Shown piece by piece: positions 1-16,199 of a stretch of 64,000 nt of DNA. Origin of the DNA: Diphasiastrum complanatum (Eukaryota; Streptophyta; Lycopodiopsida; Lycopodiales; Lycopodiaceae); the NCBI GenBank assembly GCA_029204225.1, contig CM055100.1, forward strand, positions 19,806,655-19,870,654. Reading direction: 5' to 3'. A model generated the notes under the pieces. The model was given only the letters and a program-made list of their open reading frames with translations. It searched no databases and was not told the origin of the DNA. Position 1 is the first letter of the stretch; each line of letters begins with the position of its first letter. A program made the position numbers and the translations under genes.

Positions 1-1460
1 TTCGTAGAATGGCTCTTGATCGTAGGAATTATCGGCAGCTAGTTGATACCACTGTTGAAATTGCCAACAAGGTTGGCGTTGCAGACATAGTGGGTAGAGT
101 AGTTGAAGACCTTAAAGATGAGAGTGAACCTTACAGACGAATGGTAATGGAGACAATTGAGAAGGTGGTGGCCAATCTTGGGGCCTCAGACATTGATGCT
201 CGCCTTGAGGAGCTTCTCATAGATGGTATCCTCTATGCATTTCAGGAGCAGACCAGTGATGATGCAAATGTGATGTTAAATGGCTTTGGAACAGTCGTGA
301 ATGCCATGGGTCAGCGGGTAAAGCCTTATTTACCTCAAATATGTGGTACCATAAAGTGGAGGCTGAATAACAAGAGTGCAAAGGTAAGGCAACAGGCTGC
401 AGATCTTATTTCGCGTATTGCAGTAGTTATGAAGCAATGTCAGGAGGAGCAGTTGATGGGTCATCTGGGTGTTGTATTATATGAATACCTTGGTGAGGAG
501 TATCCCGAAGTGCTTGGATCTATCCTAGGTGCTCTAAAGGCCATAGTGAATGTGATTGGTATGACAAAAATGACACCTCCAATCAAGGACTTACTTCCGC
601 GGTTGACTCCAATCTTGAAAAACAGGCACGAGAAAGTTCAGGAGAATTGTATTGATCTGGTTGGTCGAATTGCAGATAGGGGTGCAGAGTTTGTACCAGC
701 TCGTGAGTGGATGAGAATTTGTTTCGAGCTACTTGAAATGCTAAAAGCTCATAAAAAAGGTATTCGAAGAGCAACTGTGAACACATTTGGATATATAGCT
801 AAGGCAATCGGGCCACAGGATGTCCTTGCCACATTACTTAATAATCTAAAGGTACAAGAGCGACAAAATCGAGTTTGCACCACAGTAGCCATTGCAATTG
901 TTGCTGAAACTTGTTCACCTTTCACAGTCCTTCCTGCCCTTATGAATGAATATCGGGTTCCAGAACTTAATGTGCAAAATGGAGTTTTGAAATCCTTATC
1001 ATTCCTCTTTGAATATATAGGGGAAATGGGAAAGGATTATATTTATGCTGTTACACCTCTTTTGGAGGATGCCCTCATGGATCGTGATTTGGTTCATAGG
1101 CAAACTGCAGCATCTGCAGTAAAACACATGGCCCTTGGTGTTGCGGGTTTGGGTTGTGAGGATGCCCTAATTCATTTACTCAACTTGGTATGGCCAAATA
1201 TATTTGAGACATCACCTCATGTAATAAATGCAGTGATGGAGGCAATTGAAGGGATGCGAGTGGCATTAGGTCCTGCCATAATTCTGAGCTATTGTCTACA
1301 GGGTCTTTTTCATCCAGCGAGGAAAGTTCGTGAAATATATTGGAAGATTTACAACTCTTTGTATATTGGCGCCCAGGATGGACTGGTAGCTGCCTATCCA
1401 GTTCTAGAAGATGATGGCAACAACATATATAGTAGGCCGGAGTTGGCAATGTTCATGTGA
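1..1460 (+). CDS. SF3B1: Splicing factor 3B subunit 1 (SF3B1/SF3b155), C-terminal part
   Basis: SF3B1 is the HEAT-repeat scaffold of SF3b; it clamps the branch-site duplex in U2 snRNP and is also part of the U11/U12 di-snRNP in the nucleus. The reading frame is open from the first bases (two Arg codons precede the Met at 9), so the N-terminal two thirds of the roughly 1,270-residue protein lie upstream of the window. Visible family segments include [11 protein letters not shown] at the start, [77 protein letters not shown] and [17 protein letters not shown]. The plant-like end is [10 protein letters not shown], followed by TGA at 1458-1460. About 485 residues are encoded without an intron, and I see no frameshift or lost block. 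The identity is essentially certain; only the start lies outside the window. Confidence 0.98.
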   Translation, partial: RRMALDRRNYRQLVDTTVEIANKVGVADIVGRVVEDLKDESEPYRRMVMETIEKVVANLGASDIDARLEELLIDGILYAFQEQTSDDANVMLNGFGTVVNAMGQRVKPYLPQICGTIKWRLNNKSAKVRQQAADLISRIAVVMKQCQEEQLMGHLGVVLYEYLGEEYPEVLGSILGALKAIVNVIGMTKMTPPIKDLLPRLTPILKNRHEKVQENCIDLVGRIADRGAEFVPAREWMRICFELLEMLKAHKKGIRRATVNTFGYIAKAIGPQDVLATLLNNLKVQERQNRVCTTVAIAIVAETCSPFTVLPALMNEYRVPELNVQNGVLKSLSFLFEYIGEMGKDYIYAVTPLLEDALMDRDLVHRQTAASAVKHMALGVAGLGCEDALIHLLNLVWPNIFETSPHVINAVMEAIEGMRVALGPAIILSYCLQGLFHPARKVREIYWKIYNSLYIGAQDGLVAAYPVLEDDGNNIYSRPELAMFM

Positions 1461-2583
1461 AAGTACTTGGAAATCCATAGATATATGGTTAGTCTGCAGC
1501 TCTCCATGCAGTCGTGAGAAATGTTTACAGCCTGTCCAGGATTTCAATGTTTGTCTAGAACTCTGAAGCACCTGAGAGGTTACTATAAGACTGAGCTCAG
1601 TAAATAAGAATAGGTGTTAAGCTCAGTCCTGTTTGTGGTCGTATAGTTCGCTATAATTAATATTTACTGCATTAAGGAAATGTTTATGTTTCAATCAGAA
1701 AAATGTCTTGTTTGAGCAAAATCTTCTCACATAACTTTGTGTTGTTGCTAGGTACTGTGCTTTGCAAGCTCATTTGGAAAACTTTGTGCCCAAATATCTC
1801 AAGGTTTTGTTGATAAGAGCCTTCATATGCTGATTTATTTCTGTTGCCTATAGATGATTCATTCGAACTTTATACCTTTGATACATAACCTTATGTTGTT
1901 GCTAGGTACTGTGCTTTACGAACGCCTTTCAGAAAAGTTAGGCTTTACAGAATTTTCATCTTTTTTGTTCAAATTTCTGAAACAGGTCATTGATAGGAAC
2001 TTTCACATTTGGTTTCTTTCCTGTTCCATGAAGGCACTCATTCTTAATATTATTGATGTATTTACTTTTGCTGAAATTGTAGCTTCTTTTTTGTGCAAGT
2101 GTTTGGAAGTGTCATTTTTGTTATGTATCATAAGGTTTGAATTGGAAAAGCTTAACGGGGCAATTAATTTCTTTTTAGACTTCCATTTTTTGGCCCTAGC
2201 TTTACAGGCTGTCTAGGGATACATACTGATCGATTACACAAAACTTCAACGTACTGGTTTGTTTTTCATTTTTAAAAATTCTATCAAATATAATTCTTGA
2301 CACTTGTTGGCATTCGTTACTATTGCAAATCCTATTAACAGGAGTTATAGATTGTTGTGGACTAGTTTTAGCTTTTTAGTTCTCACTATTTATTTTTGCT
2401 CAAATTTAGAATAGTAAGTTTTGCTCTGTCTCCCTCTTGTGCTGCTGATTCGTTTTCATATTTCTGCTTCCATGATCATGGCCCTGAGCACTAGCGCTCA
2501 AGGCCTTTTTTTTTTCATAACTATCTGCCACGTTTTATTCTTCTGAACAGAAGCTATTTCTCCGTTTGCCCCAACATAGCCCT
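1461..2583. other. 3' flank of SF3B1, presumed 3' UTR then intergenic
   Basis: No coding region is recognised. A diverged direct repeat is visible: the phrase TTGTTGCTAGGTACTGTGCTTT occurs (in part) at about 1742 and again at about 1894, with loosely similar sequence after each copy. The 3' UTR end cannot be placed with confidence. The next recognisable feature is the homeodomain fragment beginning at 2584. Confidence 0.4.
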
Positions 2584-2775
2584 TCTTTCTTAAGGAACTG
2601 GTTCAGAACCAAGTTCACAAACAAACAGAAGGACAAGATGCTATCGTTTGCTCGCAGGTTTGGGAAAAAACTTCAAAAGTATGATGAGGCGAATGCGTCA
2701 CAGCTTTGTGAAGACATTGGTGTGAAATGCCGCATGTTGAAAGTTCGGATGCATAGTAACAAGCCACTACTATGA
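2584..2775 (+). pseudogene. ZF-HD (zinc-finger homeodomain) protein fragment
   Basis: The translated stretch begins with LRNWFRTKFTNKQKDKMLSF and ends with IGVKCRMLKVRMHSNKPLL before a TGA. This is the layout of the plant ZF-HD homeodomain (consensus RFRTKFT..QK.KML.FAE..GW.+QK.D......FC..IGV+...LKVWMHNNK). Helix 3 is damaged: the Trp of the family's LKVWMHNNK is Arg here and the first Asn is Ser, and the GW pair of helix 1/2 is GK. No ZF-HD zinc-finger domain and no credible ATG are visible upstream. I infer a decayed gene copy rather than an active transcription factor. It lies 1.1 kb past the SF3B1 stop on the same strand. Confidence 0.7.
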
Positions 2776-3289
2776 CAATGGTTGGCTTTTGCAATGCAAG
2801 AGGGGTTATCGTAGTTAGCGCCCATTTGCTATACCATTTTGGAGGAGCCAACTACAAAATTTGAAGTTGGTTGTTAATAATTTCACCTGTCTCCTTGGCC
2901 CTTTCCTTTGGGAACATCTATGCTACTATTTCTTTGCAAGAGCACACTGATGCAACCTATGAACTTTGAAAAGAGGATATCAAGTTTGCTTCCAGGTTAT
3001 TGAGGTTTGGAAATTAAAATGTTCAATAAGATTGTAGGTTAAGATGCTATTTATCAATCTGAGAAGTTATTACAGCCTATTATAACAAGTTGGCTTTACA
3101 AGCCAAAAATTTGTTGATTGTTGGTGGGAATCTGCCACACATTTGTGAACAAATGAGTTCATAATAGTGCTCTCACTCTTTAGGTGGACTGGTTTTCAGT
3201 TATGTCAAAACCAGGTTTTGGTATTATAATGAACGAATTGGACTTGCCTCATATTACAGAATCTGGCCAAAAGATTTTATGACAATTTC

Positions 3290-3328
3290 TTTACGTGCAA
3301 CTTCCAGCAACCAGAAGGTGCACGTAAA
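3290..3328. repeat. Hairpin 1 of a duplicated ~270-bp unit
   Basis: A near-perfect inverted repeat reads TTTACGTGCAACTTCC, a short loop, then AAGGTGCACGTAAA. It is followed by a poly-A/T-rich stretch ending in CTGATTTTAC, a GGAGGAAG block and a CCCTT-rich block. The same order of elements recurs at 3559 onward. Confidence 0.75.
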
Positions 3329-3558
3329 AAAAGTTGCTTATTTACAGCAAAAATAACGTCAAAGTCAAAAAGTGAAAAACTGATTTTACATGGAGGAAGG
3401 ACCCCTTCCTTGGGCCCTTCTGCTCTCGGGCTACCAAGGACGCCCTTCATGGAACACCCTCAGAGGGTGACCTTCTCCCTCCCTTGTAAAAACAATTTTT
3501 TATTTTTTGTGAAGGAAGTGCAAATGACTTGCAAAACATAATTTGTGGGGCAAAACTT

Positions 3559-3597
3559 TTTACGTGCACCTTCCAGCATTTGGAAGGTGCAAGTAAA
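3559..3597. repeat. Hairpin 2 of a duplicated ~270-bp unit
   Basis: The same 39-bp design as hairpin 1: left arm TTTACGTGCACCTTCCA, loop GCATT, right arm TGGAAGGTGCAAGTAAA, with 16 of 17 stem positions paired. A third small stem (ACATGCCTTT ... AAAGGCATGT) follows at about 3614-3640, then CTGATTTTAC and a GAGGAAGAGGCCC block matching the first unit. Confidence 0.75.
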
Positions 3598-3759
3598 TGT
3601 CTTTTGCTAATATTACATGCCTTTCACCCAAAAGGCATGTGAAAAAGATTCATAGCAAAAACAAGTGAAAAAATAAAATAAAAACTGATTTTACCTTGAG
3701 GAAGAGGCCCTACCCTGAGCAGAACGCCCTTGGAGGGGGGGTTTTGCTCCTCAACATTT

Positions 3760-4539
3760 TCCAATAAAATGCGATTGCATGATTATTTTTCCTCTTGTAT
3801 GCTGATTGTTTGATTATTGAACATTACTTTTTGTACTGAATTCGTTCGAGAAACATGATTTCTCTGTTCTGCTATTCTCATAATTACATTGCACCTAAGA
3901 AACATAGATTGACATGGCAACATAACTTTTATAAATGAAGTTTTGAGCATCTTCTCTTGTGACAAGGGGATTGATGAAAGACCTTGGAGATCTAAAAATT
4001 TATAGATGAAATTTGTTTTGTTTTCCTACTTTTTATTTAACTAGACCAACTATTTGTTTCCAAGAACTTATTGGAAGAAGAGACAATGATTAATATAAGT
4101 ATCAAATGCTTGTTATTAAAACGCATTGAAATTTGTTGTTGGAATGAGCAAGGGCATTTTGCTAGGTCAAGTGATATCAAAGCATGGATTATGTATTTTT
4201 GTTGCAAAAATTGATTAAATAAGTAAATGGACATTCCTCTATGGTATGAAGGAATTCGAGCTTTCTTAGGTATGATAGGTTATCATAGGCATGCCAACTA
4301 TTCTTATATTACGCAAGCTCTTCATGAATCCCAAAAAAGGATGCCAAATAAGAGTTTGTGTAACCAGACTTTCATAAGTTCATAGATTTCATAAATTATA
4401 TTGTGCATAACATGATTGGGAGCTCAAAAACCCATTTCGAGAAAACGACCATGAGGTCCATGATCATATGAGTTTTTTTCGTGCAATGAGGCAATGTTTT
4501 TTTGTTTCCATGAGCATCTAGCTCTTAATTAGCAAGATC
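3760..4539. other. No feature recognised
   Basis: AT-rich sequence with only short chance open frames. I see no protein similarity, RNA gene or repeat structure here. Confidence 0.5.
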
Positions 4540-5600
4540 AATCTTAGTCTATTTCAAGTCCAACAAGGATCCAAGATCAGACAATCAAATACAAAGAAAC
4601 AAAAGGGAATCAGATGGTAGATAAAACAATCCAACCAGACCTAGATCAATCAGATCAAACCCCCAAGCTATGGATCAATCACACTCAAGAGAGGAATCAC
4701 ACCAATAGCATGTAGCTACAATCACCAAAATCAACAATGCACTAGTCTTATATCTTCCAAAGCCCATGCACCACAGGTAATGCACTGTGACACCTCATTA
4801 GGCACATTAACAACCTAACTGGGCCACCTCATCCACTTCTCCTATGAGTCACTTTAGACTCATACAAATCCACCATCTTGAGTTTTAGGCCTCCAACCAT
4901 TAATTATGACTTCAATTCCATGAGGGCCCCAACCACTTATAATCATAATTAATTTACGGGTCGAGGTATGCCTACTGATCTCCTTACGGGACAATAAAAT
5001 GTGGGCATGATATTCTTCCTCCCTTATTCAAGTTTTGTTCTCAAAACTTGAAGTTAGAGAAGTTTCTTCTCAGGGTACCTTCATGTTCCCAGGAGTCATC
5101 ATCGTTTGTATGAGCTCTCCATCGAACTAGATGCTTAGTAACTACACGATTTTGCAACCGTTTGGTATCCAAGATCCTTTTAGGTTCAAATCAAGTCACA
5201 CCAGATGATTCTTCTGACAGGTCCAATCGATCTCCCAAACCAAGATGATCCCCTCCACATAGACTTTTTTTAAGTCAACTTACGTGAAATATTGAGTGTA
5301 CTTGAGTTCCTTTCAGGAGGTCTAATTGCTGAGCCAAGGATCCTATCTTTTTAGGATTTTATACGGTCCCCTATATGTAGCAGACAATTTGTAATGTTGT
5401 CCGTTACATTTGAATCTTTTAGGATTCACAAATTTACCCAATCCCCTCCCCCCTCTCTTGAAATTTCATGGCGATCTTTTTATATTAGTATGATGCATGT
5501 CCATATCCAGGGCACATTGGACATTCTCTAGCATTTCTTGCATATCGTGTAGGAAATCTGCTACCTTCTGAAATTGATCGTTTATTAGTCGATATTTTCA
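4540..5600 (-). mobile_element. Decayed Ty3/gypsy 3' end with LTR-like segment
   Basis: Read on the minus strand from about 5570 to 5000, broken frames give the gypsy integrase C-terminal/chromodomain pattern: a KKIGSLAQQLDL-like block, HSIFHVS.LKK, a block about a ligated IPNG.KIV stretch, and WEHEGTLRRNFSNFKF-like words split by stops, ending in a purine-rich NKGGRIS tail. Below it, 4540-4745 is similar in reverse orientation to 28141-28370 (shared GGATCCAAGA, AATCACACCA, GCATGTAGCTAC), the expected place for the 3' LTR. A TATA-like TATAAGA sits at the head of that block. Many stops and frameshifts show an old copy. Confidence 0.65.
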
Positions 5601-10372
<4,772 letters not shown>

Positions 10373-10389
10373 ACATTGGAAAGCTCTTA

Positions 10390-10735
10390 TCAGGGTTACG
10401 AAATGCCTTTGAGCTACTATGGACTTATGCATTTGTTATGGAGCAGTCGACGACAAACTCAATACTCTTAGTGGGTATTCGGATGAAAGGTGGACAGGAG
10501 ATGTAGACACTCGTAAATCCATACATGGATTTACATTCTTCCTCAACAACGGTCCTATTTCATGAAACAGTCACAAGCAAACTTCGATAGTCTATCTTCT
10601 ACTTAATCAGAGTATATTGCAGCCTCTCAAGCTACAAAGGAAGAAGTATGGTTGAGAAACTTACTTTCAGATGTTTGTTTGAAATAATATGCTCCGACAA
10701 TTTTATTTTGTGATAATCCAAAATTTTCAAGAGAT
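10390..10735 (+). pseudogene. Ty1/copia RNase H remnant
   Basis: Plus-strand frames contain SGYSDERWTGDVDTRKS, then FTFFLNNGPIS, a HKQTSI word, and further on an ASQATKEEVWLRNLL-like stretch and LFCDN. This is the standard order of the copia RNase H domain (YSDADWAGD...RKSTSG, SWSSKKQ, E.EY.A, EA.WLR..L, CDN). The Trp of SW is TGA here and at least one frame change occurs, so it is dead. The upstream RT is replaced by the (TC)n tract. Confidence 0.8.
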
Positions 10736-10884
10736 CCTTCCTTTGTAGAGGGCAAGAACTAGTAACTCAATTCTTGACTTTGGTGGAAAAATTGTCTTCT
10801 TCATTGTGATCAAATCTTGCTAAGTGGCATTAACTCTTTGTAAGCACATATCTTAGTGAGAGAGAAGTATCACATTTCTGAAAA

Positions 10885-11640
10885 TTTGAATTTCATTCCA
10901 ACTCTAAAGAGGTAGAGTCATTGGTACTTGGTGGAGTCCAATAGGGGTGAATGAATTCAATTTTTTGAGTAAAATTTTGACATTATATGTATAAAACTCA
11001 AATAAGTTCTATTCAACTTTCTTTGTGAGAGTGTGAGGGTCAAGTTGTAATCCCATTGGGAGTCTAGAACAGGGAGGAGTCCATATTTGAGTGTTCATAC
11101 ATGATTGGGATCTTTGTGAATTTCTAGATGTCTAATTTTTAAGCTTGGTGAAAAATTATTGACGTAGATTGTTATCAAACCATTTCATGTCCATTCCAAA
11201 TCTCAAGAGTGAGATTCTTTGGGTCAAGAGGGATTCCAAAAGGGGTGATTGGATCTTATCTTTGTGTGTTTGAATCAAGTATACATGTCAAGTTTTTGTG
11301 ATCTAGTGTAGATCCTTTTTTTTTTGTGAAAATTAGTGGTTTAATTTGTTGTCAAATCAAATCAAATTCAATCCAAATATCAAGAGTGAGATTATTTGGG
11401 TCAAGAGTGAGTCCAAAAGAAGTGTCTAAGTTTGATTTTCAAGTATTTGAAACAAAACCCATACTTTGTTCAAGAATCTCAAAAGTTGAGTGAACTAGTC
11501 AAGAGAAAAGGAAAATCTAGGTGTCAAATCTTTTCAAATCCATTCCAACTCTCAAGAGGAAGAGTCATTGGTATTTGCTGAGTCCAATAGGGGTGTTTGG
11601 ATCTGATTTTTGTGATTTGATAGAGTGCTTTTGTCTTAGT
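10885..11640 (+). repeat. Diverged tandem array, ~140-175-bp unit, about five copies
   Basis: A recurring module carries the words CATTCCAAxTCTCAAGAG, then AGAGTCATTGG or GATTxTTTGGGTCAAGAG, then GAGTCCAATAGGGGTG or a close variant, then GGATCT or GAATT and a TTTGTG stretch. Copies begin near 10885, 11030 (weakest), 11195, 11365 and 11530. The array stops just upstream of the ORF that begins at 11686 and may be its leader. Confidence 0.65.
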
Positions 11641-11685
11641 GATCAAAGCAAAGATTAGTTTCCAGGTGACTAGGTTGAAAGAGAT

Positions 11686-13017
11686 ATGATTCAAAATTTG
11701 TGGTCTAGATCTTGTGTAGATCCTTCTAGATTGTTGAATGTGTTCAAATCTAGTTTCTTGAGAGTCACAAATTACATTTTGAAAAGTCATATCACAAGGT
11801 TTTACTTCCTCATCATGGCATCAATAGGTGGCAACCTATTGGAGGCAAGTAAGGATCCTAAATGCAACCTTTGTGGCAAGAGAGATCGTTTTGTCTCAAG
11901 ATGCTACAAAATGAAGACCAATCCATCCAAGGAGAACCAAAGCAAGGGGGCCGAGGTGAAGGATGGAGCTTCAAGTTCAAAGTGCAAAGGCAAGAAGGAC
12001 AAATCCAAGGAAAGGTGTTTCCTTTGTGGAAAGATGCATGAGGCTTGGAGCCTCACAAGGACTTACAAGATTTGTCCTCAAAAGTCCATCATCACACATT
12101 TCAAACCTTTAGAAGTTTTTCATTTGGAAGTGAATTGTTTGGTTCAAGATGCAAAGATAAATGTCACTTGGATTTATTTCATGTCCTTGGAAAGCATTTT
12201 GCTTGGAACTTTAGATAAGATCAAATTTGTTAATGAGGAGCAATCACAAAATGAAAATAGTCTCATTTATGCTCTCATGACATCTTATGAAGAACTATTT
12301 TGCTTTGAAGAGATTTTTGTATCTCAAAGGTGGATTAAGGCAATACTAGTTGAGTGTGATGCCTTAATAGATAGCAAAGCATGTTTTCCTTGTAAATTTA
12401 CATTGAAGATGAAGTCAAGGGAATGGAAATGTCTTCATAATGTATTTTCTTTTGGTTTCAATAAGATCATGAATGATTTGTTCATTCATAATGTTGAAGA
12501 TTGTAAATTTTCAATTTTAAAGGCAAGTTGTAAACTTCTTATGAGAAGAAGTGAAGCATCCAAAGTGGACACATATATCCATAAGCAAGTAGTTAGCCTT
12601 ATTGAGATGGAAATACTTCTTGATTTCAATATTAGAAAAATCATGCCAAGTTGTGGTGATTTTTGGACTTATGTTTCTAGCATAAGTAATGTTGATAATC
12701 ATGTGAAGTGCACATTATATGATCATGTTTGTTGTGATCATTTTGAGACATGGAGGTCTTGGATTTCCATCAAGGAGGAGCACAAAGGAGTTGATCTTGA
12801 GGAGTCATCTCAAGGTTCAAGTGTGCCAAGGATTGAGGAGAAGAGTCCTTCTCAAGTTATGACTCCAAGAAAAATATCAAGAGACATGGTTGAACTCATA
12901 TGGCTCACATTTCAAGAGAAAGAGGAGCACATTTCAAGTAGTATACATCTCATTTTTGCTTTTCTTATGTCATTTGGTGATTCCAGCCCACTATGGCTTA
13001 CTGGCTATTATGATTGA
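11686..13017 (+). CDS. Retroelement gag-like zinc-knuckle ORF, 443 aa
   Basis: An uninterrupted frame of 443 codons from ATG to TGA; a second ATG at 11815 (MASIGGNLLEASKDPK) may be the real start. Two knuckle-like motifs lie in the N-terminal third: CNLCGKRDRFVSRC, which has exact C-x2-C-x4-R-x4-C spacing with the zinc-binding His replaced by Arg, and CFLCGKMHEAW with a later C, a degenerate C-x2-C-x3-H form. Between them is a Lys/Ser-rich linker (SKCKGKKDKSKE). The rest is Cys-, Phe- and Ile-rich without a motif I can name; a charged Glu/Ser segment (EEHKGVDLEESSQGS, IEEKSPSQ) precedes the end. No protease DSG, RT or integrase motif follows. The best reading is a gag-related protein of an LTR element that stayed open, or a domesticated relative. 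Function is unknown. Confidence 0.5.
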   Translation: MIQNLWSRSCVDPSRLLNVFKSSFLRVTNYILKSHITRFYFLIMASIGGNLLEASKDPKCNLCGKRDRFVSRCYKMKTNPSKENQSKGAEVKDGASSSKCKGKKDKSKERCFLCGKMHEAWSLTRTYKICPQKSIITHFKPLEVFHLEVNCLVQDAKINVTWIYFMSLESILLGTLDKIKFVNEEQSQNENSLIYALMTSYEELFCFEEIFVSQRWIKAILVECDALIDSKACFPCKFTLKMKSREWKCLHNVFSFGFNKIMNDLFIHNVEDCKFSILKASCKLLMRRSEASKVDTYIHKQVVSLIEMEILLDFNIRKIMPSCGDFWTYVSSISNVDNHVKCTLYDHVCCDHFETWRSWISIKEEHKGVDLEESSQGSSVPRIEEKSPSQVMTPRKISRDMVELIWLTFQEKEEHISSSIHLIFAFLMSFGDSSPLWLTGYYD

Positions 13018-15359
13018 CGACCAAATTGGCTGTCTTACTATTGGACGTTGCCGCATGTGCTCAAGTATAAGTAGCTACTCATATTTATTCATATTATCAT
13101 CTTTATGATCAATTGCATTGTAATGCATCTTTAGATCAAGTATTGAATAGTTAGCGCTCTCTCAAGCATGCGAGCTTGAACACTCTTGAGCATTCTAGCT
13201 CAGTTCCTTAGAGTTGATTAGAGATTGCTATTGCGCTTATTGCTTATCAGTAGTTGCGCTTAATTCAGACTTATATTTTAGCCATTCAGAAATAGCTTAG
13301 AGTACGCGGCTTCGATCCGCAACTTGTTGTACTCATTTACTTCTATTTCGCTTTCATACTGAATCAATACTATCTTCTTATTGCGTTCAGGTTCATCTCA
13401 GAATGTATGCATTTATGTAATTTTTCGCGACTGATTATTTGTCTGATAATTCAATGCTTTAATGTTTGGTTACGTAATCACCGTAGTACTAATGATTTCA
13501 AAGTTAGTTACTATAAGATCGAACATGATTTCTATCACTATTGTCTTGTTCGAAATTGATAGGCGTAGTCATGCATAGAGAAAGAAGAAGATAGTTTATT
13601 CTACTGCGCACGATAAGTTTTTATTCTTGTCGTTCGAATTATTCTTTTCGACCTATCTTTTTCACACCTCCCACTTCGCTGTTAGATGCAATCAGTTAAA
13701 CTATTGGCATTCAATTAGCAATGGGGCCCTAATCACTCATTAGCGCTAACAAGTTTAGTTTAGATTGCCTGATTGAACCCCCATGCTAATTGCAGGTGGA
13801 CGTGGAAGACTATTACCACGTGGTATATTAGGGATTTTATCATGAATTTTGTTATGCTCTTGATTCTCTATTGTGTTCTCATTGTTTTTTTTGACAACAT
13901 TACTGATTAGAACTTCATGCCACTAAGTATATATTACATATTACATTATAAGGTAAAAAGTACGTCATGGAGTATGAACTCCATTACTTGTTTTCCTTTT
14001 ACTCTCTAGCTCACTAATATTGATAAGATAAGAATTGTAATTTTGTGTTGAAGAGCAATTTGGTGTGATGAATTTCCAAATTTGTTTGTTTCTTGTTTTA
14101 TTGAACATGACCTAACCAAAATTTCAAAACAATAAGAGCAAATGATAGTAGCTTCAAAGTTTGATTTTGAACTACATGAGCTTGTCACAGAAGTGCAAGC
14201 TAGAAAAACCAGCTCCATACCAAAGTCAAAAAACGAGATGAATTGGCATTCTTTTTGTTTTGATTCTTGACTAAAACTCAAAAATGCAAGTTGACATGCC
14301 TATAATATGTCTGTGCATTCATGAATAGTTAAAAAAAGCAACTCTCTCACATCAATCTCACCAAAGGAGCAACCGATTGATTTATCCATTTTTTGATCTT
14401 TAAATACATTTGAAAGTTTGTGCTCATGATTTTGTAGTATTTTGCTCACTTATGGTCCTTTCTCGTGGGTCTCGAAAGTGTGTTGATGTTAGGCTTAGCT
14501 TTTATGATTAGGTTCAAATAGTTGAAATGAGGTGGTTTGTTTAGCAATGTGGGGCTTATTACGTTCATTCCCTCATTTTCTCGTTAATTGCAACGAAAGA
14601 TAATATCAACAGTGATGAAAAAAACACATTTTGATTAGGCCATATGTTCCCTAACAATTGCTATTTTAAACATTCTAGAATATTCTTACCCTACAACCTT
14701 TGGAAAGATACGATAGGGAGAGAGAAAGATCACGATCACGGGAAGCGATAAAGCTTATTGGCACGCGGGGTAGCCAGTACAGGTCTAACACTTGACACAA
14801 TTGAGTGGTTGCCACATTTCAAGATCGTAGGTGCCAATTATTAGTCTACCGTCTGACACATGTGCCAATCTTCACCGGACTTGACCCAAGATCACATGTG
14901 CAAATTTTAATCTCGTAGCGATTGGTGCTCATAAACCCGTAGCTCAAGTACAACAGCATTTTTTTTGAATATTTTTAACATTTTGAACACAAAGTGTGAT
15001 TATGGATTTTAAGGTTTCTACAAGACGTAGCAGTTTTGAGGATTGATATTGGACATCATCCGGTTGGTTATGAACAGACAAATTCTGAGCCATTGTAGGG
15101 CTTCTAAAACGTTTTTAATCTCCACCGTAAATATGCAACTGCTACGTATGGTATGCGCCATCGAACGATGGACTTCTTACTTGCTCTAGCCACCCTGAGC
15201 ACTCGAGCAGCTCGGCGGTGCTTTAGGAGGTAGCCCGGGTACATGTGGATGGAGTATACCTATTACATAAATTTAAAGAATTCTTAAACCCGCTTAACTG
15301 GTCATGAGGAGCGTTATCTCCCGGTTGCTGTGTCCTTGTGCCAGGAAGAGACGATGCGT

Positions 15360-15362
<3 letters not shown>
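13018..15362. other. Intergenic, no supported gene
   Basis: No protein similarity seen. A short symmetric segment around 13797-13830 contains GTGGACGTGG and CCACGTGG (a G-box-like CACGTG core). No LTR boundary could be fixed. Confidence 0.4.
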
Positions 15363-15406
<44 letters not shown>

Positions 15407-15450
15407 GAGAGACAGAGAGAGCGATCAGAGGGGAGAGAGAGAGAGAGAGA
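15363..15450. repeat. (GA)n-rich tract upstream of the 65K gene
   Basis: Imperfect (GA)n with GGGAGA and GACAGA interruptions, about 575-660 bp before the first coding exon of the U11/U12-65K gene. Its position would suit a GAGA-type promoter element, but no transcription start can be fixed from sequence. Confidence 0.9.
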
Positions 15451-16023
15451 TTGCGAGCGCAATCTATGCATGCAGATGAAGCTGCTGCAGCAGCACCTTG
15501 CTATACTCTCTTTTTTTGGAAAGCGGGTTGCTGTTCATTTCTTGGAAGTACAGATTGATGCGTGAGATTTGGCACGGACCATTATAGCTGTGTGGGAGTT
15601 CACAGGCTTCTCTTTCTTTCTTTCTTTCCAGGACAGGTAGCTGCCATAGCATCTGCTTGAAGCCGATTGATAGATTGCACATAGGGATAAACATTTTTTT
15701 TGAAGTATCATACGCAGTGATTGGTGGGAAGAGAGAGCTGGTGAGAGAGCAAATTTGAAATGTTCCAATTTTGTAGAATCCCAAATGCTTTTGTTTTTTC
15801 CATTCCGTGGTCTGAAATTTTGCAATGTGGGAATCCAAGTTTTCACTAGAATATTTTTTTGTTTGAATTTTGGTAATAGGTTAGATTTAAAATTAGGTGT
15901 ACATCTAAGGTTAGGTTTAGGGCTACATTCTTAGGATTTTTGGGAAAAAATTTAGCAAGGAGAGAGTGTAGCAGTACAGCAATACCACTCACCGCTGCTA
16001 GTAACTTGAATTGCAATCATAAC

Positions 16024-16199
16024 ATGCAGATGGAGAAGACAGTGGGAAGTGACGAGAGAGATATGCACTGGGTTGTTGGAGGTGGTGCAACAACAACATT
16101 GTTGGTGCGCCATCTTCCGGAAGCACTCTCCCCCGACACACTCCAACGCCTTTTTTCTCATTATGGGGCTATTGCTTTTCGTCCGTGCGTTGCAGGAAG
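16024..16199 (+). CDS. RNPC3: U11/U12-65K exon 1
   Basis: Starts at ATG 16024 (MQMEKTVGSDERDM...), with a second in-frame ATG at 16030; the open frame upstream has no other ATG. It encodes the RRM1 beta-1/RNP2 strand TTLLVRHLP and the first helix, ending VAG plus AG of a split Arg codon before donor GTTCAG. Intron 1 is only 132 bp. Confidence 0.88.

Noticed and set aside
1854-2216. A 120-aa open frame downstream of SF3B1.
   Set aside because: Hydrophobic, low-complexity composition from T-rich DNA, with no family motif and no splice support.
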